Part shown: positions 1-11,141 of the stretch, piece after piece | How positions within the stretch are numbered: the first letter of the stretch is position 1 | Layout of the letters: the number at the start of each line of letters is the position of its first letter | Assembly (NCBI GenBank): GCA_031310005.1 | Contig: CM062385.1 | Span: 806,001-870,000 of the forward strand | DNA: 64,000 nucleotides | DNA from: Dactylellina haptotyla | Taxonomy: Eukaryota > Ascomycota > Orbiliomycetes > Orbiliales > Orbiliaceae | Reading direction: 5' to 3' | Position numbers and translations under genes: made by a program | The notes under the pieces: model-generated | The model's database searches: none | What the model saw: only the letters and a program-made list of their open reading frames with translations | Told to the model about the DNA's origin: nothing

Positions 1-143
1 TCCCACTTCTCTCGCTTTCCTTTTTCCTTTTTCCTACCTCTTTTCTCTCCACCAAACATAATAGACACTCGAGTCCCTTGGTCTCAGGATTTAGGCTTTC
101 ACATCGACTCTGTCTCGTTCGTTGAGGCTGTTTTCTCGGGGTT

Positions 144-1955
144 ATGGCGCCAGAACCTGTTCAAGTGTCTTCAGTTCCGAGTATAACCACCAACGGAACA
201 CCGCCTGAAAGATCCGGCACACTAGCCACAGATATCGCAAACTCAGCGTCTCCTCGAAGGTCCCCGTCGCCCTCGGTTCTCCCTCCGCTACAAAATCCTT
301 TCTTACCCAAGAGTATTACCGACGGCTTGTTGGCCGCAGCGCGGCGGTCTATGAGTCCCAACCCTCGATCGAATCCGACCGCCGAGGCCGCGGATGACGG
401 AGTAAGCCAAAACCCAGCTGCGATCCTCTCGTCGCAGGCCACTGGTGTCAGCAGGCCCAGCGATGCGCCCACAAATGCTGCCCCTCCTGCGCCAGGACCA
501 AAGCTCGCGCCCATAGAAACCGGGAACGCCAGCAGACTTTCGTCGGGTGGACCCAGCGGACCCACCAGCGCTATCGATGCGCTTACGTCCCCCCACAGTG
601 CAACTTCCGCCTCTGCTGAAAGTGGACTGACCGCTACTGCTGGACTTGGAAGCGATACATCACCGACAAGACCCAGACTTGGGAGCATTTCGGAGGCCCT
701 CGGCCATGGCTATATGGGCAGTGCCACCCCATCCACTCCGTTCTCGCCAGTCGATCCCCGAGATCACCGCCAATCTGCCTCGTATCCCGACCCTAGAGCC
801 AGCATTTCCTCGGACCCCAGAGCCAGCATCTCATCCGCCAGCGGATCAAGGGGGAAGCACGAATGCCCAAACTGCCATCAAACTTTTACACGACACCATA
901 ATCTAAAATCCCATCTCCTCACACACTCCCACGAAAAGCCATTCCAATGTATTACTTGCCAGTCTCGTTTCCGTAGGCTGCACGATCTCAAACGCCACCA
1001 GAAACTCCACACTGGTGAGCGACCTCACGTGTGCGACAGCTGCGGAAGGAGATTTGCTCGAGCTGATGCTCTGGCGAGACACAACCGTGGTGAAGGGGGT
1101 TGCGCTGGGCGCAGGAGTAGCATGACCGGCCTTAACGATCCGGGTTACGATGGTGTAGACGGCATGGAGGGAATCGAGCACACCGGGGATGATGAAGCCA
1201 TGAACGACTATCCTGAATCGCCAACAGGAGGTAGGAAAGCTGTAAGCTTGCCAAATGCGAGATCTCGTCACAGTTATTCAAGAGCGCGGGCGCAGGCTCG
1301 TCAAGCACAAAACCTGCAACCAGCGCCACTGCCGCCTCGCTCTGCTTCCAATCACAGCTATCCACCTATTAATCCGAATCTGCCGTCTGGCTTTGCTGCA
1401 CCGGCACCTCCAAGCATCAACACCTCCCAGCCAAATGCGCCATCTATCCTGCAACAAGGAAATCTTACTGATTCTCCGCGGGCTCTTTCTCCGAGTAACC
1501 CAGGATTTCCGGTTCCACCTCATGATTCCACTTCTCTTGGGCCTGCTATCCGGTCGCCTTCCTTCTCATCGACCTCTTTCCATCATCAACCATCTCTAGA
1601 CAGCAATAGAAGACAGAGCACTGTTGGGCAATCCGGCTACAGCTTACCACAGCCAGCACAAACCTCCCCTCGCGGCCATAACGCACCACTTCCTGGCTCG
1701 ATGTCCCGCCCTGGTTCTTTCTCGTCAACGCATCTAGCACCTCCAGATGCGCTTACGGGTGGTCAATCAAATATCTTCAACTCGGGCACGGAAGGTATTT
1801 GGTCCTACATCAAGGAGCTTGAAAAACGCGTTCGTGAGCTGGAGGAGAAGAACCAAAATATGGAAACGAAACTCCAAACATTGACCAACGAGCGCCAATC
1901 AAGTGCCGTTCCAATCGCTCCGCAACCAACCGTCACATCCCAGGACTCGGGATAG
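144..1955 (+). CDS. C2H2 zinc-finger transcription factor (three tandem fingers)
   Basis: A single-exon protein of 603 aa, probably a nuclear DNA-binding regulator. Three classical C2H2 fingers lie in tandem at about residues 241-325, joined by TGEKP-like linkers (HSHEKPF, HTGERPH); the last finger has the fungal signature RRFARADALARH. The flanks are long, Ser/Pro-rich and low in complexity, as expected for activation or regulatory regions. The C-terminus (about 555-582) is a short leucine-spaced coiled coil that could dimerise. The start is the first ATG after a pyrimidine-rich leader at 1-143. A 24-bp tandem duplication falls inside the gene at 789-836. The finger region looks like those of conserved Pezizomycotina regulators, but I cannot tie it to a named factor. 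The family call is secure; the target genes are unknown. Confidence 0.88.
   Translation: MAPEPVQVSSVPSITTNGTPPERSGTLATDIANSASPRRSPSPSVLPPLQNPFLPKSITDGLLAAARRSMSPNPRSNPTAEAADDGVSQNPAAILSSQATGVSRPSDAPTNAAPPAPGPKLAPIETGNASRLSSGGPSGPTSAIDALTSPHSATSASAESGLTATAGLGSDTSPTRPRLGSISEALGHGYMGSATPSTPFSPVDPRDHRQSASYPDPRASISSDPRASISSASGSRGKHECPNCHQTFTRHHNLKSHLLTHSHEKPFQCITCQSRFRRLHDLKRHQKLHTGERPHVCDSCGRRFARADALARHNRGEGGCAGRRSSMTGLNDPGYDGVDGMEGIEHTGDDEAMNDYPESPTGGRKAVSLPNARSRHSYSRARAQARQAQNLQPAPLPPRSASNHSYPPINPNLPSGFAAPAPPSINTSQPNAPSILQQGNLTDSPRALSPSNPGFPVPPHDSTSLGPAIRSPSFSSTSFHHQPSLDSNRRQSTVGQSGYSLPQPAQTSPRGHNAPLPGSMSRPGSFSSTHLAPPDALTGGQSNIFNSGTEGIWSYIKELEKRVRELEEKNQNMETKLQTLTNERQSSAVPIAPQPTVTSQDSG
789..836 (+). 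repeat. 24-bp tandem duplication in the coding sequence
   Basis: Two adjacent 24-nt units encode DPRASISS twice, just before the first zinc finger. The copies differ at a few bases, mostly synonymous, so the duplication is not brand new. It keeps frame and adds eight residues of disordered sequence. Confidence 0.85.
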
Positions 1956-4900
1956 AAACCTGTTTCCAACAATCCTCGTGTCGGCCCTGCCCCCATTATT
2001 TCGAAAGAGGATTTCTCGGACCGCTCTGTCCCATTTCCGGAGCTGTTTTGAACAAACCTCCCACAAGGAACTCTGTATGATACCTTGTACCATACTAATG
2101 TATATTCTATGTTCATTTGTCATGAATCCTTTCCCTTTATTTATTTTTTCTTTCCTTCTGCCCTTCCTCCTAATGCTAGAGTCCCTTCCTCGAGATCCTG
2201 GCACCTTTCACAACTTATCTTTCCATACTGCTCGTTATTTCAAAGCGGTACACTACTATGATTCGTCAGACTTCACCTAACTTTCTCCCGGCCTATCCAA
2301 CAACTAGACAGGCCCTGCCTCAAAAGCATTATTTCCCTTTCGTCTAAAATCTTCGAATGCATTTCCCTTCCTTTGATTATATATTTCTTTAAACTTTATT
2401 TTGTTACTATCACTGATTCTATATGGGTGGAGTTTTTTACAACATGCATAGTTACCGGCTGCTTATGGATTTCCAGTTTCCCCTTTCTTTTCTCTTTCTT
2501 TTCTGATCATTAATTCTAGCGATTGTTTTTTCTATCTTCCGTTTCTGATTATTCTTCGATATTATCGAACTCTCCTTCTTCACGTACGTCAAGATATCGT
2601 CCGGGCGTTGGTCAACTTCTCAGTGACTCCTTTGTTCCTACCTTTTTCTATTCACCTTTTTTCCTTTCCCGTTTGTCATATACAGTCTGTTTTCTTGAGA
2701 CACCATACGCTCCTCTACTACTATACACAGACCTTGAGTATATACATTAGTTCTAATATTTATTTCCTAACCTGGTTGCCAGCCCGATACGTTCCTACCT
2801 GGCTCTCTTTGAGCGCCACGCACAAACTAGCTTCCTCAAGCTCCAATACTGCTGATTTTTTGAGTTTTCTGTGCAACCAATCACAACCTCGCTTCTCAAG
2901 TGTTGTTCCTTAAGTATATGGACTTAGTCTGGAGTTTCACGACACTTTCAATTTTCTTCAATAATATTAATGGTAATTTGTCTCAGCGTTGAACCGTTTA
3001 GCAAGTTTCCCTAGAACACCTTTCCTCTTTCTCTATTTCTTGTGCAATAATTCTTGTCATATATCAGCAGAAGGAGAGTGCCCTCTGATGGAATACACTT
3101 AGGATGAATCGAGTAGGAAGCGGACCCTGCAGGCCTGCGCTGTGAAGTAGAACATGTGATCTGGAGATATATATCTGCTTGTCTATTAACTGCGAAACAT
3201 GGCTGGCCGGCTCGCCAAACTTTCACATATCAATGAACGGAAATAGCTGATACTGAAGCATATAGTTTTCCTGAGATGTTCCGGCCTGTTCACACAGCCA
3301 CAATTGAAAATCGATCTACACTCAAATCACACCAATCGCCTAAGAGCTTCAATTGATTCAAGACTCTGCAAACGGGACGCATCCGTCGCTTTAAGATACC
3401 TGAGGGAGACTGATCGCCCGTTCCCGACAGGTGTTCTGGAACATACCCGCGTATCAGAATGTGCGTGTGTCCGGTCATCTGACATCTGCCTGGTGGGTGC
3501 CGGGAAGCAGGGAAGGGAAGGGGAGAAGGGAGAGAGCTTGTTTCGACAGAAATACGACAGTTACTTTTGCTGCAAAAGTGCGGAATATAATCTCATTTAT
3601 ACCGCGTGCGTGTGTCCTGGCAGGCTAGACCCTCCCTCTTCCATGGAACCCCACTACGCATATTGTGGCGCAGATGCTTGAACTGATGTCACAGATTTGA
3701 CTCGCTTAAGGGGACCCTGAACCTTTTTTTTTTTTTTTCCTTCTCGATATTATCGATATTTTTGTTTTATTTTTTTTAAGGTTCCTTCCCGGGTTTCAAC
3801 TGTCAGTTGAGGTGCGCTCTCGTTGTTTCGAATATATTGATTCCAGTGCCCTCATACGCACGCGTGCCCTTTAATTTCGGTATTGTATGGCAACGAGATA
3901 TTTTTAGGAAACAAATCGGCTGGGGAGAACTAAAAAACAAAAATAAAAGCACACGCCCAAGAGATATGGATAAGAGAAACCGGGGAGATAGGAAGAAGGG
4001 GAAAAGGAAACCTGCTGGAGTAAAAATGGAAAATATGGATACACTTCGGCAATCGCTCGAATGGATATGAAACCTTGGGGTAAAAAAAATCCTATGATAC
4101 AAACCGATTGGTATTTCCCTCGCTCTCTTGTTTCCTTTTTTTCCCCTTCTCTTTCCCTTACCCGCTTTTTTTTTGTTTTGTTATTCCCGCAGAAGAACAA
4201 TGTCCTGCGGCAAGGAGAATGCTTGAAAACAAACCCTTGTCGACACTTTCTGCGGCATCGGTGTACTTGACGATACAAGCTTGTGAGGCAGGTAGGTCTC
4301 ACACCCCCTCAGCGACGGGGTAACTCGACCATCCTGTCGGACTTACGGGTCACGCATCGGACCCACCGCAAAGGGTCTGCCCCAGTGTTCTGCACCCGCC
4401 TCCTAAGATGGCGTCGGCGAGACCATTCTTTCGTAAGCAGGTTACTCTAACGGGTAGCAGAGAAGGGCGGTGGCTCAGCCACGTAGCGCTTTTGGAATCG
4501 AGAGGGATTTTGTGGGGAACGACGAACGGCCTGTTCGTCCCCTCCGTCGACGGCTCGGGCGAATAAAATTAAAAAAGAATGAAACAAGCGTCGTCGACGT
4601 CATGCAGCCGGTCCCAGCGGGGTTTCCGTCGACCGCTGTGCTGGGTTTCTCGGCTTGAGCATGTGCTTTTCCTTTTTGACTGAGATATCATCATCTGGCC
4701 ACGTCAAGCACGTGGGGCTGCTAGGGCGAGTCTTGGAGCTTCTAGAGGAGCTTCGAGAGCTTTTTAGGTGGGTGAAGGACTGGAATGTATATCTTTGTAC
4801 AGCTCAAGTAGCTCCGGGTTCGGATTAGCTGTGGAGAAGGGCAGAAGCTGGTGATAGGATACGCCAGGTTCTGATTTTCTTTCGAGCAATTGATACGGAG

Positions 4901-5678
4901 AGGGTACATCTGCCTATCATACGGAGTACTTGGGAAGAGTACATTCCTTCTGAAATGTGAGCAGGAAACCTTTCAGGGTCCACACGCATGTTTTGAACAT
5001 GGGGGAGGCAACAGACGGCCGGCTTGATTGGCGCAGAGCCCGGTCTGTTGTTGCACTTGTTGCAAATCGAGTTTAGCCACTCGCTCTTTTGCAGGGAGAC
5101 GCCACCCACACCTGGCAAGGATGTGGCTAGTTTGTGTCATTTTTAAGGGAGGTTGGAGGAGAATGATCAATTCGTGTAAGACGAATGATGGGATGATGAT
5201 GGCCTGTGCGTCTATGCAGCAGGACGGAGAGGGAAATTGTAAATCGAGGAGTTCTTCAAAGAAGCATGGCCACACGAAGGCGAAATTTCGCAATTTTTCA
5301 ATCTTATTGAAGACCAGTCCTCGTCTTGGGGTTTGTTTCATGCGGCACTTGGCCCTAATGTTTAACAAGAGGCATCTGTCTTTGCCGGAATATATGCGGC
5401 CTTCCTATTGATGACGACTTGATCGAAAAGTGTGCCTGTGGTGCGGCCTCAATGTTGTCCTGACTTCGGATAGGATATGATTCGTTCTCGAATCTTATAT
5501 CACAAGTACGATTTGCCAAATTTCAATAAAACGATAACTAACATTATCGATTGAGAATACTACTACGCAAAACAAAAAAACTACAGGATATAAACGCTAA
5601 AAGACATGTGAAATTCACACACATGACGCCAAGTTTGCAAGGTAAATCGTCATAAACCGCCATGACATGCAATGTCTC
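1956..5678. other. Gene-free spacer
   Basis: This 3.7-kb stretch between the zinc-finger gene and the 3' end of the Gln-rich gene holds no frame I can support. The first few hundred bases are T-rich and probably include the 3' UTR of the zinc-finger gene. There is a 15-base T run near 3724-3738. Around 4290-4660 the sequence is more GC-rich and has small perfect hairpins, for example a 7-bp stem with a 5-nt loop near 4517-4535. The open frames here are short and lack domain signal. Confidence 0.6.
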
Positions 5679-8600
5679 TTACTTTCCTTCAGAAGCAGCC
5701 TTATACTTAGCCAGAATAGGTTCCAATTTCGTCTTCGCCTCCGCAAAATGTCCATTAACATCCTCCAACCTCTCCTTCAATTCATCATCAAGCGTTTGCA
5801 TTTGTGCGTCTTTATCAGCTTCAATCTTCTTGATCGCATCTGTCTTCTCGCCCTTTTGCTTTGCCTGGGCAACCGCAACTGCCTTATCCGCCCGACCCAC
5901 ACCTGTGTTAACCTGGTGGTAAAGCTTAAACATTGACTCCTGGGTATTCGTCAATCCTTCTAAGATGTTACCGGAGTACGCAAGTTCGTCATGCAACACC
6001 TTAGGGTCGCCGTTGTATTCCTTCGGGTCTTCAGGGAGTCCTTCGATGATCTTGGCCACGCACTGCTCCACTTCGTCGAAGAATCCGAACTCAAGATCAA
6101 GGCCCGGGATCATACTCTCGTCGATAACAGCTTTGAGCGCCTTCGCACGCTCATGACCATCAGTTGCCGCCTTCACCATTGCTTTCTTCTCTTCCTCATC
6201 GAAATACTTCTTCGCATCTCTCAGCTTGGCGTAATTGTTAGAGGCGTAAAGCGGCGTCAAAACGGTGCTCTTGAATCTCTTATCTCGGTCCGCAATAGCT
6301 CCCTGCAGCTTCATGTAATGTGCCTCAAGGATTTCATGAAGATCCAACAATAGAAGCAAGGCATCTTGGAGATTCGGTTTGTTGCTGTGAGCATCGAACT
6401 TCTCTCTACCTGAGGATGCAGTTTTGATCAGAGTCAAAAGAGCTTTGTGTTGCTTCTTCAATTCCACAAGTCGTTCTTGGATCATATTATAAACAGGTGT
6501 GAAGATATCCTGGTTAAACTTGTCAAATTCTGCCTTTTCTTGCTTCTCTTTAAGGGCATTCTGTTCCGCGTTGAACTGTTCGTCAATGTCGTGCAAGTCT
6601 TCGTACAAGATCTTCTGCTGCGAGTAGAGTTCTTCAGTGTACTCGTCGTGTTCAGACTTCAGCCTATCACGCTCATTTTCGTTCTTGTCACGGATCTTTT
6701 TGGCTTCTATCTCAAACTCTTTACGCATTTTGTCCAATTCAGAAAAGTCCTTACCAACTTTCATGAATGCTTCTTGGATAGGCACCAGAATATGAGATTT
6801 ATCCGGTAATCCTTCACGAGCTTGGCCAAGGATGGATGAAAGAACAGCAATATCGACCTTTGGCTTTTGTAGAGCGGCAAGTTGCTCAGGTGGAGTCGAT
6901 TTGACGTGGATAGGGGAGCTAAGATCTACCACTATCGGATTGGCAGCAGGTTCTGGCTCTGGTGAGACCATGACGTAGCCTTGGTCCAAAGAGTTATCTA
7001 CGCCATAAATACTCTGTCGATTCCGTTGGTTTAGAGCCTCTGGTTGCGGTTCAGGGATTTCAATCTGTCTTAGAGGCGGCTCATTTCTAGGCGGGGACGT
7101 AGGTGGCACATGTTGCTGGGGACCAGGACCAGGAGTATGGCGTTGAGCAGGTGGCTCTTCGAAGTTCTTAGGAAAGCTCCCAGTATGGACAAGAGGCTGC
7201 TGGTAGGGTATATTGGACTGAGGAGGGCTTTTAGATTTCAAATGAGCAACAGGAATTGGCTCCGGTTGGATAGCACTATGGTGATAGTAAGGATCATCGA
7301 CTGGACCTGGATGCGGCAGATGCTCATGAATTTGATTGATGGCGCCATACTGGGGTGGTGGTTGCTGATAAGGTGTTTGATTTTGAGGCGGGCTTTGTCC
7401 AGGGAAGTGGCCCGGTGGAATAGACTGACGATTTTGCAACGGCTGTGGGAAAGGATCAACTGGAATTGACGGTTTGCGACCATGAGTTGAGTCTCTGGAA
7501 TCACGCCATTGCTGCGCGAGGATTGCGGCCTGTTGTGCTAAGGAAGCTTCGTTAGGTTGGGAGGAGTCAAGGCCGGGGCTGGTTGAGGGAGGTTGCGAAG
7601 GAGGCAGCTGTGGTATGAAAGTTCCCGCACCCGCAGCAAAGGACCGTCGCTTGGTGTTAAGCGGTTGGACTGGAGCTTGCTCTTGCACGTAAGGCTCTAC
7701 CGTTACCGGAGCAAGTTCTACTGGTGTTTCCGTTTCCCAGGAATTGGCACGATGCAGAGTTGGCTGTATGGGCTGGACGGGTTGGACGGGTTGGATGGGC
7801 TCCTCAGGTACCGTGTATGGTATCGTTGTGTTTTTAACGGATCCCGGTTGCACAGGAGGCGGAGACGTGTGGGCAACAGATTGATTGCGTTGATGATTGA
7901 GAGGAGGTACGGTTTCATCTTTCTCGTCGATTGTGTATGGCAGTCTGTGCTCAACAGACGATGGAGATTGTCCGCCCTTACGGCCACCACTTGCTCTGAG
8001 TGCCTCGATTGCGTGGGTCAAAGGCGAGTCAATACTGTCGAGCGTATTGTCTCTTCGGATATTGGGGTTTTCAAGTGGGGCGTTATTTCCTCGACTACCA
8101 TCATATGGATCAGGGCTCTCAGTAGTGTAAGGCCGAAGCCGTCCCGCGAACGAGTATCCTTTGCCAACATCCGAAATGTAATCATTTAGCGGCACATCCG
8201 AATAGCGGTCTCCCCGAGAATATGTTTCGTCCTCCATAAACTCGGTAAAGATTCGTAGAGACTCAACACTAGATTTTGCAGATGATTCGCGGATGATCAT
8301 TTTGACAAACTTCCGGATAGACTCTTTGTAGTAGGGTTCAAGGTCGGAAGGAATCTCAATAGCTTCTACCCCATCCACCAGTTTAGGGGGCGCTTCTAGG
8401 AACAAATTAGTCTTTCATTCAAGGTTTATCAACTTGGCGAATTAGTGACATACCCTCTTTTACTTTTGGGCCGAGATTGAGGCCTTGCACTTGTGCGGGT
8501 AAAACTTCAGATGCTTGATGCTCTAGTTGTCATATTAGTTCAAGTAGTATGCTAAGTACTTTGAGGACTACTTACCAACGACAGGACCGGTAGGCTCTTG

Positions 8601-11141
8601 GGCCGCTGATCGCTGGGGAGCCGTTGGTCCGCTCAAAGACGCTTGTATCTGGTGGTTTACCATGGGTTGGCCATATTGATCGACAGGAGGTGACTGAACA
8701 TGGTCCACTGGAGGCGGTTGATGTTGCTGTTGACCAAAGTTTTGTCCATAAGCATCGATTGGAGCTTGAGGTTGGACCGCGGCGCCCAGTGGCGGCTGTA
8801 TTTGATGGCCATGTTGCTGTGCGTAAGGATCTATGGCGCCTGGCTGTGGGGATCCAAAACTTCCTTGTGGTGGAGGAGGCCCATGCTGACCCTGACCAAA
8901 CGTAGCAGGCGATTGCACCTGGCTTGGGGGTTGATATAAACCTGGGTGAGGAGGCTGAGAGCCTTGGTTTGGCGGTGAATGAGGCTGTTGCCCATACTGG
9001 TTTATCGGTTGACTTGGAGTTTGGGTGGGGGGTGCGTAGCTCGGTTGCTGCTGCTGCTGCTGCTGTTGTTGTTGCAATTGTTGCAATTGTTGCTGCTGTT
9101 GCAACTGGGCCTGTATTTGGGCCTGTATCTGCTGCTGTTGTTCCTGTTGTTGCCGTAGGATCTGTTCCTCCTGCTGTTTACGTAGTTGTTCGGTCAATTG
9201 ATAGGACTGGCTACTTTGGGCCCCGTTAATCCCGTCGGGATAAGCATTTGTGCCGCCATTTTGGGCTGGACTGCCAACGGAATTCTGCAATGGCGAATAT
9301 GGTCTATATGCTCCAGGATATTGGGATGGAGATGAAGTTCTGTATGGGGATGCAGGACGGTACGGATTCTGAAGATTTTGGACGGCAGGATGCTGCGGAA
9401 CCGGAGGGGTATGGCTCTGCTGAGCAAGATTCTGGAACTGCAAACTTGACGGATGATGGCCGCCTGATTGGGGTCTCTCGATTCCCGCCCACGGACCTGG
9501 GGCCTGTTGATTATTTTGTATACCAGCTGCTTGAGGAGGACTGACAGTGCTAGCAGAATTTGGTGGTATTCCTTGGGCGTGGGGCAAGTTATGGACACCA
9601 GCCGGCGGCGGTTGCTGCTGCTGCTGCTGCTGCTGTTGCACAGGGGGGGGAACATGTTGCTGCATCGGAGGTGGCGTCGCTGCAGCCATCTCAACGGCAT
9701 GAGTATCACCGGGAACTTCAGCAGCGGTTTCATGCTTCCCACCAGGCTTCGTGGGATCCAATTCGTCGTCATCGCCATCAAAATCGCCATAGTGTTCCCA
9801 ATCACCGATACCACCTGCTGCGAACCCAGACGACGGGGCAGCTGCCGGCTTGCCAGGTGTTCCTTGAAGTTGAGAATGATTAGTGGGAGGGGACGTCGCA
9901 CTAGGCGCTGGGGTCTTTAGTGCACCTGCTGTTGCTGCGAAGAAGGTCGCAGACGTCGCAGGACGCTCCGGCTTTGGCGCTGCAGGTGGAGGTGGTGTCG
10001 CTGTGGCATAGGCAGAGTGATATGGCTCGGTTACAGAGGCTACAGAATAACGCTTGTTATGACCAGGATCTACTGGATGTGATTGTGCCTGCTGGTTGTT
10101 CTGAGCCCATTGCTGAGAAATAGATTGCACTTGATCTGTATGATTGGGCGCAGGAAAGCTTGTAGGCCACCCCTGATGCTGTGGTTGAGCTGCTTGCTGC
10201 TGCTGGTTGAACCCAGGATTGAATCCAGGAGCGGCGGCCCCAAATTGGGGTTGACCAGCTCCAGGTGCTTGGTTCGCAGCCGTGAATCCCGCGGCATTAT
10301 ACCCTGCTTGCCCATAAGTTTGAGGGACCACACCAACCCCGGCTTGCTGCCCATAGGCACCTGGAGGTTGGTGGACATTGGACGGAGGTGGTGACGCATA
10401 TTGGCCAAATCCTGCAGGGCGGTTGTTGATATTTGGGTTTGATTGGAAAGCTTCCTGCGGCTGGGTATACTGGGGCCCTGTGACGCTGCCCGCATATGTT
10501 GCCCCAAAGGCCGGTCCACCACTGTTCTGACCCGGATAGAACCCACTGCCGTGCGACGCAGGCTGCTGAGGTTGAGGAGCCTGAGCTCCATACGCACCAG
10601 AATTGAAGCCACCAGTCGGTTGTTGTTGATACCCGGCAGCACCGGCGAAGCCAGAGGGAGCTACGGCGGGGAAACCAGGCTGTGCGGGGTGGCCAGGGAC
10701 GCCGCCGGTTTGGCCATACGTGCCTGGAAGGTTTGGTTGGGCTGCACCAGCGTTCCACTGTTGGCCAGAGGCTCCGTGAGGGACATAGGGAGCATTGACA
10801 GCTGCTTGAGGGGCGAACGATGGTGGGGCAGCAAAGTTGGAGGTTGTGGTGGGAGTATTGTTCAGATAGGTGCCCAGGTTGACGTTCTGTTGTTCTGTAG
10901 ATGTCCGCAAGCACCATCAGTAACCCGCAATATCAAAATGACGAAACCTCGAGTTTATCGCAACCCCTCCGAGGCCGCGACGTTGTGCGCCACCGCTCGG
11001 CTTGGTTGGAGGTCTTGCGATCTTGGCCCGGCCGTTGTATGGGGAGCTCGACTTACTGTTTGGATACGGGTTCACGCCAGTCGCGGTACCCGGAATGATC
11101 CCGCCTGGTGGGACATGCTGCTGGAAGCCGCTGCCGTACAT
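5679..11141 (-). CDS. Large Gln/Pro/Gly-rich protein with C-terminal coiled coils (four exons)
   Basis: Function not recognised. Four exons join in phase: 11141-11057, 10894-8576, 8522-8454 and 8395-5679. The introns are 162, 53 and 58 nt with donors GTAAGT, GTAAGT and GTATGT, giving 1,729 aa. The first about 800 residues are disordered and rich in Gln, Pro, Gly, Tyr and Asn, with polyGln runs and a prion-like look. Next comes a short ordered segment (ESIRKFVKMI), a second Pro/Gln-rich stretch with a VQPVQPVQPIQP repeat, then about 370 residues of charged helix and coiled coil to the end. This design resembles scaffolds of endocytic, septal or trafficking assemblies, but no EF-hand, EH, ENTH or SH3 domain is visible, so that is only inference. 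Exon phases agree throughout, so the gene model is strong even though the role is unknown. The start at 11141 is the first ATG in an exon with a strong donor; an additional upstream exon cannot be excluded. Confidence 0.8.
7771..7797 (-). repeat. 9-nt tandem repeat coding for VQP units
   Basis: Three near-identical 9-nt units in the coding sequence give QPVQPVQPIQP in the disordered part of the large Gln-rich protein. Frame is kept. Confidence 0.75.
9044..9103 (-). repeat. CAG/CAA tract coding for polyGln
   Basis: On the minus strand a run of CAG and CAA codons encodes almost uninterrupted glutamine (with two Leu breaks). Six CAG codons in a row sit at one end, with CAA interruptions elsewhere, so slippage is likely only in the pure part. 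A second Gln-rich block lies just beyond. Confidence 0.85.
9612..9639 (-). repeat. Second CAG tract coding for polyGln
   Basis: A nearly pure CAG run (minus strand) encodes about nine glutamines in the disordered half of the large protein, next to a PPP stretch. It is a likely length polymorphism between strains. Confidence 0.85.
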
